Origin: Pseudomonadota bacterium | GTDB taxonomy: Bacteria; Pseudomonadota; Gammaproteobacteria; Arenicellales; Arenicellaceae | Direction of reading: 5' to 3' | Length of the DNA stretch: 23,378 bases | Assembly: GCA_018660405.1 (NCBI GenBank) | Contig: JABJKL010000017.1 | Location: forward strand, 1-23,378 | Part shown: positions 1 through 7,963 of the stretch, piece by piece | Layout of the letters: every line of letters begins with the position of its first letter | How positions within the stretch are numbered: position 1 is the stretch's first letter | The notes under the pieces: generated by a model | The model's input: only the letters and a program-made list of their open reading frames with translations | What the model was told of the DNA's origin: nothing | Database searches by the model: none | Program-made: the position numbers and the translations under genes

Positions 1-927
1 ATCGTAAAGACGATGGATGCCGCCGGTTACAGGGTTCAAGAATCCGATCCCTTCGAAAATGAACCGGCTATCAGGCTAACCACGCGCGATGCCTCTCCCT
101 ATGTCAACCGTATTCGATTGATGTGGGAAGAAATGCGCCAACCGGTACTTAATGTATTCCCTGAACCACCGGGGACACCGGATAAACCGAAGGCCTATTT
201 AAAGGCTGTTGATGAGGTCTATGTTAACGACGCGTACCATTCGCTATCAATTGAAGGATATCGGGTTAGCCTGGAACTGATCGAGCGTGTCCGTAGTGGC
301 GCATGGAACCCTGAAAATAACGAAGATGATCGCGAACATCGTAACGCTCTCGCAGCAAAGGGCTATTACGACGCTTTTATGAAGGTTAAAGCCAGCGTTG
401 AGAAGGTTCTTACCAATAGCAATGCTGGCGATGTGGCAGATGATGACCATCGTATCTGGTATCGCGAACTGTTTGGACCAAGCGTTACAGCAGGGATTAT
501 TGACGCTGTCGATCTGGCTGGCTATCGGAGTGGTCCCGTTTTTATTCGTAGATCCATGCATGTACCGCCGCCTCGCGAAGCAGTACGCGACTGTATGCCA
601 GCACTCTTTGATCTTCTGAAAGACGAAGCTGAGCCCGCAGTTCGTGTTGTACTGGGGCATTTCATGTTTGTCTATATTCACCCATACATAGACGGCAATG
701 GACGCATGGGCCGTTTTCTGATGAACGTGATGCTTGCTTCCGGCGGTTATCCGTGGAGCATTATCCCTGTGGAGAAAAGGGACGATTACATGGCTGCCCT
801 CGAATCAGCGAGCGTCAGGCAAAATATAAAGCCATTTGCGCAGTTTGTTGCTCGACTGGTCGAAGATGGCATGGCAGGTAAACCAGGTCCACGCGCACCA
901 TCAAGCGATGCTGGCTGGTCTGGATAA
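1..927 (+). CDS. Fic-domain protein, 5' end outside window
   Basis: Fic enzymes transfer AMP or another phosphate-containing group from a nucleotide to target-protein hydroxyls. The core motif is visible as HPYIDGNGRMGR at residues 223-234, counting from the ATG at 13; His223 would be the catalytic base, and a Tyr stands where Phe is usual. About 140 residues earlier, S77-LSI-E81-G82 fits the (S/T)xxxE(G/N) inhibitory helix, with Glu81 expected to clamp the ATP site. That makes it a self-inhibited Fic with the inhibitory helix N-terminal to the Fic core. The frame stays open from base 1 (codons ATC GTA AAG ACG before the ATG), and the first residues read like the middle of a longer protein, so the true start is probably upstream. 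No antitoxin partner is visible. It converges on the Pif1-like helicase with 46 bp between them. The target protein is unknown. Confidence 0.88.
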   Translation: MVKTMDAAGYRVQESDPFENEPAIRLTTRDASPYVNRIRLMWEEMRQPVLNVFPEPPGTPDKPKAYLKAVDEVYVNDAYHSLSIEGYRVSLELIERVRSGAWNPENNEDDREHRNALAAKGYYDAFMKVKASVEKVLTNSNAGDVADDDHRIWYRELFGPSVTAGIIDAVDLAGYRSGPVFIRRSMHVPPPREAVRDCMPALFDLLKDEAEPAVRVVLGHFMFVYIHPYIDGNGRMGRFLMNVMLASGGYPWSIIPVEKRDDYMAALESASVRQNIKPFAQFVARLVEDGMAGKPGPRAPSSDAGWSG

Positions 928-945
928 TTCCGGAAAAAGGAATTA
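925..945. repeat. Small inverted repeat between convergent genes
   Basis: TAATTCC (925-931) and GGAATTA (939-945) are perfect 7-bp arms around a 7-nt loop. The repeat includes the stop codon of the Fic gene and lies just before the convergent end of the helicase gene. The arms are AT-rich and no T-tract follows on either strand, so it is at best a weak terminator. Confidence 0.3.
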
Positions 946-973
946 TGGGGGTACGGTCGAATTGAAATAAACC

Positions 974-2368
974 TCAAACCAACAACCCCAACTTCTCATA
1001 AAACTGCAACAGATCAACATCCACCTTCACATCACCCATTGAAATCGGCACAGTTAGAGATAATTTGCCCATCTCTCTGCAACGACTCAAGGCCACATAG
1101 GTCTGTCCAGAAGCAAACGCCCCTCTGCCTAGATCTATACGCACATCATCTAAAGTAAGGCCCTGAGACTTGTGAATGGTAATAGCCCAGCCATGGATTA
1201 TAGGTATCTGAGTGTAGCTGCCAACCTCCCTTGAATTTACCCTCTCAGCGTTTTTATCAAAGACGTATTGGAATGACTGCCACTTATCAGGATACACGTC
1301 ATGTTCTTTACCATCTTCCAGAAGGCGAACCCTTACATGGTTTTCGTGGACCTCAGTAACCTGGCCCAGACTGCCGTTGTACCAATGCGTGCTGTTCTTG
1401 ACAAAAAGCACACGGGCTCCAGGCTTCAGCTTCAGCTCCTCGGGTGCGGGCAATACAGATTCAGCGAATTTTCCTACAACTTTGCCCCAATAGGTTCTCT
1501 CTTCTGTATCAAGAGCCTTGTAGGAATCATTGTTTATAATCGCAGCTTGATGATTGGTAGTGACCAAGGTTAGTGAACGCTCAACATCCTTATTTTCCCC
1601 ATAACAAAGTCTGTTGAGAACAGCTACGCTTTCTCGGTGATCGTTATTGACCCTGATCTTTGAGAGGACATCAATAAATTGGTCGTCCTTCTGCCTGAAT
1701 ACCTTCTTCAGAGCTAGAGACGCCATTGGTATATCCTGAAAGCAGGTAGCACTATAAAAGTAGGCAGAGTCATACCTCGTGCTGAATAGCTTTTCTTCTT
1801 CGGCTGTCTTCACTATGGGAGGGAGCTGAAGAAGATCCCCAATGAAACAGACAGGAATCCCACCAAAGAACTTGTCATTATACATAGCCTCTCGCAGATA
1901 CTGATCAATCCAGTCAACCATGTCGGCTCTGACCATGGAGACCTCATCTATTATCAACAATCCAATGTTTCTGAGTATTGCCCTGGTCTTATCTTTTACC
2001 TCAATGTCATTCTCCGTTAGTACCCTGGGCGGGAAACGGAAGAAGGAATGAATTGTTTGCCCACCAACATTCATTGCTGCAACACCTGTAGGAGCTAAGA
2101 TCACTGTTTGAAATGCCCTTTGTCTCTTTAGATATCTGATAAGCGTTGATTTACCTGTACCAGCTTGGCCAGTAATAAATATTGCAGGGACTTTGGCCTT
2201 GACTAACTCACAGCATTTCAGGTACTCAGATAGCTCCTCAATGGGTTCTTCATTAACTTTAGGAATATGCTTCCGAGTGTGGATTTCTTTGGATACTTTA
2301 CTTAAGTTACCAGGTGGTTCACCCAGAATCTGTTTTATGATCGCAGCAATAGAATCAGCAAACGACAT
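974..2368 (-). CDS. Pif1-like (superfamily 1B) DNA helicase
   Basis: ATP-dependent 5'-3' helicase of the Pif1/RecD-like group, expected to act on DNA in the cytoplasm. Visible motifs, numbered from the ATG at 2368: Walker A GQAGTGKST (67-75), motif Ia APTGVAAMNVGG (92-103), Walker B with DEVSM (141-145), motif III GDLLQLPP (177-184), and the C-terminal motifs HKSQGLTLD (399-407) and GQTYVALSRCR (421-431). The protein is about 464 residues, short for the family and close to a bare helicase core. The frame can be extended five codons to a GTG at 2383, but neither start has a clear Shine-Dalgarno; the ATG is preferred. It stands alone on this strand, with 215 bp before the next gene. With the neighbouring Fic gene it gives this end of the window an accessory look, but no integrase or repeat boundary is visible. 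Confidence 0.9.
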   Translation of the reverse strand: MSFADSIAAIIKQILGEPPGNLSKVSKEIHTRKHIPKVNEEPIEELSEYLKCCELVKAKVPAIFITGQAGTGKSTLIRYLKRQRAFQTVILAPTGVAAMNVGGQTIHSFFRFPPRVLTENDIEVKDKTRAILRNIGLLIIDEVSMVRADMVDWIDQYLREAMYNDKFFGGIPVCFIGDLLQLPPIVKTAEEEKLFSTRYDSAYFYSATCFQDIPMASLALKKVFRQKDDQFIDVLSKIRVNNDHRESVAVLNRLCYGENKDVERSLTLVTTNHQAAIINNDSYKALDTEERTYWGKVVGKFAESVLPAPEELKLKPGARVLFVKNSTHWYNGSLGQVTEVHENHVRVRLLEDGKEHDVYPDKWQSFQYVFDKNAERVNSREVGSYTQIPIIHGWAITIHKSQGLTLDDVRIDLGRGAFASGQTYVALSRCREMGKLSLTVPISMGDVKVDVDLLQFYEKLGLLV

Positions 2369-2583
2369 TTCGTATTTCACCACCCCATAAAACCAATAAC
2401 TGATATGGCCTGAGTTTTCTAGACATTTTCTTGGTTCTAAAAATATCCCTGTTCATAAACCGCTAGTGACGCGAGGTCATTATGCGTAGGCCGTTGCTTC
2501 AGGTTGTAAAACGTTTCAATATAGTTAAACGTAGCATGTCGAGCACTCGCACGGCATTTTTGTTTCGTACATCGGTCGTGGCA

Positions 2584-3597
2584 TTAGGGCGCGGTGAAGC
2601 GCGTGGCAACGGCGGGGTCGCAGTCGTAGCGGTAAAATCCAAAGCCGGGTGTGTAATCCCAGTTCAGTGTACCGCTGAAGTTGGCGGCCAGATGCTCAGG
2701 ATCTTCGAGTAATACTTCTACCCGTAGGCTGCGACCGTCATCATTTAATGTGTAGCGTTCTACAATGTGTTTCTGCGTTCCTGATGCGAGTCCGATGCCA
2801 TAAGGCGAGACGTGCTCGGCGAAGAGTTGTGTGTCGACGACAAGAGTATCGCTCTCCCAGTGGCCAATGGAATGACCGAGACGCGTACGGTCACCGTCAA
2901 CGGGATGTTCGCGGCCATCGGTATAAATAGTACGTTCAGCATCGAACCACTCGTCACGAATAATCACGCGGTTATCGAGAATTTCGATCTCGTTGAGATA
3001 ATGCGGCGACGTTAATCCAGCGATCAGCCCGTATCCGCTGCAAACTGCAGTTGGATTATCACGATCGTGATCATAAGTGTCGATAGATGTCTGGCCCGCG
3101 TCGGTTAATGGATGGGTAATAAATTCGGCGAAAAAGGCGCTCACCACTTCGAACGGTACATTGGGTTCCAGCCGTGATTTCCAGATGCCGCTGAGGTCGG
3201 CCGTAGTGTCGGACGACTGCGACTGCTTTATACCCTGCCTGAGGACTACCCCGGTAGTTGTCGTTAGCGACTCCAACAGGGCATAACGTCGGTCGGTGTC
3301 GTGCTCGGGATGTACCCGAATGTTGATGACATCACCCAGTTTGAGAGAGTCCTTCCACCAGCCGCTGTGTCTCAGTATTGGCGTACTACCGGTCTCAATT
3401 TCCCATTCGACGCTTTCTCCATTGTCTTGCACCCCAATGCGGAGATAAACGTGTGGGTTGCGCCATTGAAAGTCCAACACCGTCGCCTCGAAAGCGATAA
3501 CCGTAGTGCGGTCGATGTGGATGTAGCTGTGATGTGCAAAGCCGGGTACTGCGATGGCGAATAAAATTAGCAGGGCAGCGATTGATCGGATGTTCAT
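2584..3597 (-). CDS. Exported two-domain protein, N-terminal DUF6152-like
   Basis: The first 21 residues (MNIRSIAALLILFAIAVPGF onward) form a Sec signal peptide ending just before a conserved His-His pair. Residues of about 22-110 match the DUF6152 pattern: HH at the mature N-terminus, a FQWRNPHVYL stretch, then a hydrophobic beta-rich segment. The remaining ~220 residues form a second domain that includes GHSIGHWESDTLVVDT, a motif I associate with uncharacterised periplasmic proteins of Proteobacteria and Acidobacteria. The function is unknown; the paired His suggests metal binding, but that is an inference. It is the last gene of a minus-strand run, 134 bp after the TSUP permease gene, and may have its own promoter. 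The Shine-Dalgarno is weak. A short single-domain relative lies at 18059-18481. Confidence 0.75.
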   Translation of the reverse strand: MNIRSIAALLILFAIAVPGFAHHSYIHIDRTTVIAFEATVLDFQWRNPHVYLRIGVQDNGESVEWEIETGSTPILRHSGWWKDSLKLGDVINIRVHPEHDTDRRYALLESLTTTTGVVLRQGIKQSQSSDTTADLSGIWKSRLEPNVPFEVVSAFFAEFITHPLTDAGQTSIDTYDHDRDNPTAVCSGYGLIAGLTSPHYLNEIEILDNRVIIRDEWFDAERTIYTDGREHPVDGDRTRLGHSIGHWESDTLVVDTQLFAEHVSPYGIGLASGTQKHIVERYTLNDDGRSLRVEVLLEDPEHLAANFSGTLNWDYTPGFGFYRYDCDPAVATRFTAP

Positions 3598-3673
3598 TTG
3601 TGGATACTCTTTTCTACGACAGTTATCTGATATGCGTCCGCAATATCAGGCTTGGGGGGGTTCCGTTACCAAG

Positions 3674-3701
3674 TGTCTCAAAAGCGATGCTTTGAGTCAC
3701 C
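3674..3701. repeat. Imperfect stem-loop after the TSUP gene
   Basis: On the minus strand, GTG-A-CTCAAA-GC pairs with GC-TTTTGAG-A-CAC, with one A/A mismatch and a one-base bulge. It lies about 31 bp past the TSUP stop codon. No T-tract follows, so it may be a weak processing or attenuation hairpin rather than a full terminator. Confidence 0.3.
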
Positions 3702-3731
3702 CAGAAGCCCCTAATGCTTTGTGTGTATACA

Positions 3732-4526
3732 TTATATCAGAATCTGGTAAATCCCTGCCATCGAAATTATCAGCAAGATGCTGCCAATAATTCGGTAAAA
3801 CACCTTGGTATCTGCCCGCAAGGTGTAAAGGTGAAAGCGCAGCCCAATCAAATGCCCCAGAGTGGCGGCCGGTAGCAGCGACAATTGTTGTGCGAGCTGC
3901 ATATCCACACCGGCTAAAATAAATGCGGCTATCTTGATGGCAACCAGCACAAACCAGAGCGCAAACAGGGTGTTCCTTAGTTGGTTGCGAGGCACATGTT
4001 GGGCAAAAACCGTAATAATAAGTGGCGCACCGATCAATGAAGTACCTGACGCATAGCCTCCAAGTATCAGGAATACCACGTCTAGTGTCCGGCTTCTGGA
4101 TACAAAGGGTCTATCCAATATATAGCTCAGCGAATAAATAGCCACAATGCAGAAAATGATCCCTGACATGAGACTTCCGGGTAATGTGATAACGCCGAAG
4201 ACCCCGATCAATTTTGGAATGATCATTATCCACAGGGCGTGTTTTAAATAGTCCCAATTGACGGCGGGCAGTCGTTCGCCATGGTTATCGATAACTTGCC
4301 GATGTTCGGGTACAAATCTCGATAAATTATAGACAACCGTAATAGCGGAAAAGAGCAGTAACTGAATAGATATAATGGGCAGGAAAGTAAGCGGGTCGTT
4401 GTGTACCAGCAGCAATAATGGCAGTGACAATACGGCTCCACCGAAGCCCAGGCCAGAGCGCACGAAACCCGACCAGACAAAAATCAGTCCTACGATCAGG
4501 AATTGCAAGGTGCTCAGTTCGTCCAT
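3732..4526 (-). CDS. TSUP (TauE/SafE, DUF81) family permease
   Basis: Integral membrane protein of 264 residues with about eight hydrophobic segments in two similar halves. The first half opens with a GxxxxGxGFGGAVLSLPLLL-type stretch (residues 21-40) and the second with a GGYASGTSLIGAPLI stretch. This arrangement is typical of the TSUP family, whose members move sulfite, sulfonates or other small organic anions across the inner membrane. The substrate cannot be read from sequence. The gene is 78 bp downstream of the Gfo/Idh/MocA gene on the same strand and could be co-transcribed with it, which would fit efflux or uptake of a small anion linked to that pathway. The Shine-Dalgarno before the ATG is poor. 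Length and topology are normal for the family. Confidence 0.85.
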   Translation of the reverse strand: MDELSTLQFLIVGLIFVWSGFVRSGLGFGGAVLSLPLLLLVHNDPLTFLPIISIQLLLFSAITVVYNLSRFVPEHRQVIDNHGERLPAVNWDYLKHALWIMIIPKLIGVFGVITLPGSLMSGIIFCIVAIYSLSYILDRPFVSRSRTLDVVFLILGGYASGTSLIGAPLIITVFAQHVPRNQLRNTLFALWFVLVAIKIAAFILAGVDMQLAQQLSLLPAATLGHLIGLRFHLYTLRADTKVFYRIIGSILLIISMAGIYQILI

Positions 4527-4604
4527 GGCCTGCTATCTTTTGGTTTCAAGCGCTCCTTCGACACTTCTTATAAAACTCTTCTATCACCAGGCCCCACCGT
4601 ATGA

Positions 4605-5735
4605 CTAATGATCTCGAAAATCACCCGGACTCATTGGCAATTCAATTTCCTTGCCTAGCTCCGCAGAACGATCCATCGCCATCGTCAGTAACAGATTTCG
4701 ATGGCCATCGGCCGCTGAGGCATGCGGTGTTTCTATACCCATCATGATGCGTGTAAACCAGGAGATTGTCTCTTCCTTCATCGGCCCCCAAAGCTGATTA
4801 TTCCAAATATCGCCGGGCGGATAGCTGGTTAGAAAATCGACATGGCGTTCCATCGGCGGCTGATAGTTCTGTGTTGTATAACCCGCTGGTAAAGGCTCTT
4901 CCGTTGCGAGTACCAGGTCACGATGCGTGTCCTCGACATCGATCACGCCCTTGGTGCCGACGATGCCAATCTCCAGGCCATAGACCGACCCTGGCCAGAC
5001 TGTAGGCAAAGCCCAGCTGATATTCATCGAAAAAATGGTGCCGTCATCCATGGTAAACACGCCAAATGTCGAATCCTTGATTCCAAGGGAGCCAAGCACT
5101 TTGTCGTTTGAACGTGCGTAAACAGAGGCTGGCGTCTTGCCTTCCATGAGCCACATGGACATATCCAGACTATGGGTGCCCGAGACAACCATCGGTGTCA
5201 GATTTTTGCGTGCTTTCGTTTTGGAAATCGTTGCAATCGGCACCATGCGATTCATTAAGGCCCGGGTGATTACTGAGTGCACATCGCCAATTTGACCGTT
5301 CGTCAAACGTTCTTTAATGGTCAGGAATCTGCGACGGAAACGTTGTGTATAACCCACACAAGCGTCGATACCAGACTCAGTGATCGCATTGAGTATCTGT
5401 TCGGATTCATGCGCATCCGTTGCCAGTGGCTTTTCGATAAACAATTTATGCCCACGTTCAACCGCCAGCAGCGTCGGTTCAGTATGTTGACTCTCCTCGG
5501 TAAGAATCATCACCGCATTCACTTCAGGACGGTCGAGTAACTCACGCACATCGGTGGTAAAAAAGTCAGCATTCGTATCTTTGGCAAGCTGCCTGCCGAG
5601 GTCTTCTTTAATATCGCATAGACCCAACCACTCCACACCGGGATACTGCCTTGCGATATTGGCTCTGATGCGCCCAATCGTTCCACACCCGACCATCGCC
5701 AGGCCGATCTTGTCTAACTTTTTTTGTGCCGTCAT
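4605..5735 (-). CDS. Gfo/Idh/MocA-family NAD(P)-dependent oxidoreductase
   Basis: Soluble dehydrogenase of 376 residues. The Rossmann-fold dinucleotide loop is GCGTIG at 16-21, the family signature EKPLA starts at Glu101 with the expected catalytic Lys102, and GTHSLDMSMWL supplies the downstream His and Asp of the active site. Relatives oxidise or epimerise sugars, inositols and related polyols. The exact substrate is unknown. Its ATG overlaps the stop codon of tctA by 4 bp (ATGA), so translation is probably coupled to the transporter. The simplest inference is that it acts on what the TctABC system brings in, or on a product of it. There is no signal peptide, so it works in the cytoplasm. 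Length is typical. Confidence 0.92.
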   Translation of the reverse strand: MTAQKKLDKIGLAMVGCGTIGRIRANIARQYPGVEWLGLCDIKEDLGRQLAKDTNADFFTTDVRELLDRPEVNAVMILTEESQHTEPTLLAVERGHKLFIEKPLATDAHESEQILNAITESGIDACVGYTQRFRRRFLTIKERLTNGQIGDVHSVITRALMNRMVPIATISKTKARKNLTPMVVSGTHSLDMSMWLMEGKTPASVYARSNDKVLGSLGIKDSTFGVFTMDDGTIFSMNISWALPTVWPGSVYGLEIGIVGTKGVIDVEDTHRDLVLATEEPLPAGYTTQNYQPPMERHVDFLTSYPPGDIWNNQLWGPMKEETISWFTRIMMGIETPHASAADGHRNLLLTMAMDRSAELGKEIELPMSPGDFRDH

Positions 5736-7261
5736 TGTGTTTCTGCTTTTGATTTTCCACGTTTGTTTTTGTGCTTGTTATCGTGCTTAAAAATACCGTC
5801 ATAAAAGGTGTAAAGTACGATCAATAATAAAACTGTACCAAGCTTCCTTTCCCACAATATCGTCAATATGCCGACGTCCTCGAATACGAGTAATGCACGT
5901 CGCAAATTTTCATCAACAAGCGGGCCGAGTATTATCGCTAACACGACAGGTGCCAGCGGAAACCCCAGGCGATGAAGAATATAACCGATCAGCCCGGAGA
6001 CCAACATCACGTAAACATCAAAATAGTTGAGATTTACCGCGAATGCCCCCAACACGCAAATTGGCAAAATCAGCGGCATCAACAGGGCTTTCGGCAGACT
6101 AAAGAGTTTCACACACGGCTTAATCAGCGCGATTGCCATGCCATACATGAAGAAATTGGCGATGATCAAACCGATGTAGATATAGTAAATCAGTCCAGGA
6201 TTCTCGATTTGAATCAGCGGGCCTACCACGACGTTCTTTAATTCCAGCGCGGCCAGAACAGCTGCAGCAGCTGCATTTCCGGGTATTCCAAGCGCCAGGG
6301 TCGGTAACATCGACCCGCCAACATTCGCGTTATTGGCAACCTCCGCACAAACAATCGCCTCGTAGCTACCTTTGCCCCATTTCTTCTGTTCTTCAGGACT
6401 CGCTCGCCGGCGTCCAACATCATAAGAAAAGAACGACGCGACGTTCGCACCGGCCCCCGGAATGGCACCAATAGCCGTGCCAATAATGCCCGATCTCAAG
6501 CTCGGTCGAACATACTTCATCAGCGCACTAAAAGACGGCAACACACGGCCAATATCAGAAGGAATAGCCGACGGTGATTTCTGCGGCAACACGCGAAGGA
6601 TTTCTGATAAACCAAATAGTCCGATCAGTACCGGAATAAAGCTGACACCATCATCAAGATTGTACGAACCAAAACTGAAGCGAGAAACCCCATGAATCGC
6701 ATCCAGACCGACAAACGATACCAGCAAACCAATCCATCCTGCGATCCACCCCTTGAGCGGCGACTCCATCGACGACATCGAGCCACAAATAGCAATGCCC
6801 CAAAGCGACGGTAGAAACATTTCCCACGATCTGAACTGTAGTGCAAGAAATAGAACGGCTGGTATAAAGGCAATGAGTAATAGAATCCCGACCCAGTTAC
6901 CCATAAAAGATGCAGAAATGGCCGTACCAAGGGCCAACCCACCTTCCCCGCGCCTGGCAAGCGCGTGCCCTTCAATCATCGTCGGTACTGCGTCGGGTGT
7001 GCCCGGTATATTAATCAGTACGGCCGAGATTGCGCCGCCGAACACACTGCCGGTATATACACCCAGCATAAACATGATCGCGACCGACTGAGACATTCCT
7101 ACCGTTAGACCAATGAGCAAAGTCATGGCCATCGTCGTTGATAGCCCAGGCATCGCTCCCCACAAAATACCGAGTGTCACACCGGTCAGGCACGCGAACC
7201 AAAGCATCGGCGTGCCCGCAATAAACGACAGCTGCTCAAGAATTTGCGGCCAGACTTCCAT
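5732..7261 (-). CDS. tctA: Tripartite tricarboxylate transporter, large permease TctA
   Basis: Large membrane subunit of a TctABC secondary transporter, 509 residues with roughly 10-12 hydrophobic segments. Family hallmarks are visible: GILWGAMPGLSTTMAM near the N-terminus, NIPGTPDAVPTMIEGHALA in the first half, and the mirrored PGAGANVASFFSYDVGRR and GIPGNAAAAAVLAALE in the second. The frame extends upstream to 7336, but that would overlap the end of tctB. The ATG at 7261 is chosen because it has GGAAGG 7 nt upstream and is followed directly by the usual family N-terminus. It starts 41 bp after the tctB stop and overlaps the Gfo/Idh/MocA start by 4 bp. Substrates of the family include citrate, other carboxylates and aromatic acids; which one here is unknown. 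Confidence 0.95.
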   Translation of the reverse strand: MEVWPQILEQLSFIAGTPMLWFACLTGVTLGILWGAMPGLSTTMAMTLLIGLTVGMSQSVAIMFMLGVYTGSVFGGAISAVLINIPGTPDAVPTMIEGHALARRGEGGLALGTAISASFMGNWVGILLLIAFIPAVLFLALQFRSWEMFLPSLWGIAICGSMSSMESPLKGWIAGWIGLLVSFVGLDAIHGVSRFSFGSYNLDDGVSFIPVLIGLFGLSEILRVLPQKSPSAIPSDIGRVLPSFSALMKYVRPSLRSGIIGTAIGAIPGAGANVASFFSYDVGRRRASPEEQKKWGKGSYEAIVCAEVANNANVGGSMLPTLALGIPGNAAAAAVLAALELKNVVVGPLIQIENPGLIYYIYIGLIIANFFMYGMAIALIKPCVKLFSLPKALLMPLILPICVLGAFAVNLNYFDVYVMLVSGLIGYILHRLGFPLAPVVLAIILGPLVDENLRRALLVFEDVGILTILWERKLGTVLLLIVLYTFYDGIFKHDNKHKNKRGKSKAETQ

Positions 7262-7262
7262 T

Positions 7263-7286
7263 AGTATTCCTTCCAGTATTCCTTCG
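7263..7286 (-). repeat. 12-bp tandem duplication carrying the tctA ribosome-binding site
   Basis: On the minus strand GAAGGAATACTG is followed at once by GAAGGAATACTA (11 of 12 identical), then ATGG. Both copies hold a GGAAGG-like Shine-Dalgarno; the second sits 7 nt before the tctA ATG. In the longer reading frame the duplication would encode EGILEGIL. Confidence 0.75.
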
Positions 7287-7301
7287 ACATGATAAAGAAC
7301 A

Positions 7302-7913
7302 CTAAAATGACTCCGGCATAAGAATGCCAAACCCATAACGAAAAATTGTCGCCAACGTTTCTATAGTGAAAAACGAAACAAGAAAACATCGGGTCAGCGG
7401 CGCCCTCCAAAACAGCTTCATGATCAAAGTGACGGTAATCACCGAAATGACCTCATAACTGCTCAGCCGAAAAATAAACAGTGGCGTCGGCAAACGCAGG
7501 TCAAAACTTATGTTTCCAACCAACACAATATAAGCGACAACAATGGCAACCAACAAAATCGAGCGTTGCTCTTCCGAACCCGCAAACCAGGTTGCGGTTG
7601 CGGCGCTGAACGTTTTGACGAAATTTTGGGTACCGCCCGCTTTCAGCGCCTTAAATCCAAGCAACAGCGCCATAAAAAAAAGCGACACACTGGTAATGAA
7701 CGGCAACAGTCCAGGAGCCGTAGACACGCTGTCGGGCACATCGAGTTGCAAAGACATAATCGCAACAGCCATTGCGAATGCGCCAATGAAACAGGCACTA
7801 CCCAAATCTTTAGCCGGTGAGCTCTGGCCGCCGGTATCTTCTTCGTCAGTGAATTCCATTTCTCCAGCCGATACCTGCTCCGTGTCGGGATAAGTTGTAT
7901 CTTCGTCGGTCAT
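7302..7913 (-). CDS. tctB: Tripartite tricarboxylate transporter, small permease TctB
   Basis: Small membrane subunit of the TctABC system, 203 residues, with an acidic cytoplasmic N-terminus of about 35 residues and four to five hydrophobic segments. Sequence similarity to TctB proteins is always low, so the call rests on size, topology and position between tctC and tctA. An AAGG Shine-Dalgarno lies 6 nt before the ATG. It starts 49 bp after the tctC stop, and the gap holds a strong stem-loop. The acidic N-terminal tail is longer than in many relatives. Confidence 0.88.
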   Translation of the reverse strand: MTDEDTTYPDTEQVSAGEMEFTDEEDTGGQSSPAKDLGSACFIGAFAMAVAIMSLQLDVPDSVSTAPGLLPFITSVSLFFMALLLGFKALKAGGTQNFVKTFSAATATWFAGSEEQRSILLVAIVVAYIVLVGNISFDLRLPTPLFIFRLSSYEVISVITVTLIMKLFWRAPLTRCFLVSFFTIETLATIFRYGFGILMPESF

Positions 7914-7932
7914 TTAAACCTTAAAAGAGCGG

Positions 7933-7963
7933 GTGCTTCTTCAAATTTATATTGAAGGAGCAC
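7933..7963 (-). terminator. Stem-loop between tctC and tctB (attenuator or mRNA stabiliser)
   Basis: Arms GTGCTTCTTCAA (7933-7944) and TTGAAGGAGCAC (7952-7963) pair over 12 positions with one non-Watson-Crick pair around a 7-nt loop. On the transcribed strand it begins at the tctC stop codon and is followed by CCGCTCTTTT, a modest T-tract. Such hairpins after binding-protein genes commonly keep the binding protein in excess over its membrane partners. Confidence 0.65.

Noticed and set aside
2482..2712. 76-codon plus-strand ORF with a GAGGT before its ATG
   Set aside because: More than half of it runs antisense to the end of the DUF6152-type gene, and the predicted protein is basic and low in structure. 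Probably chance.
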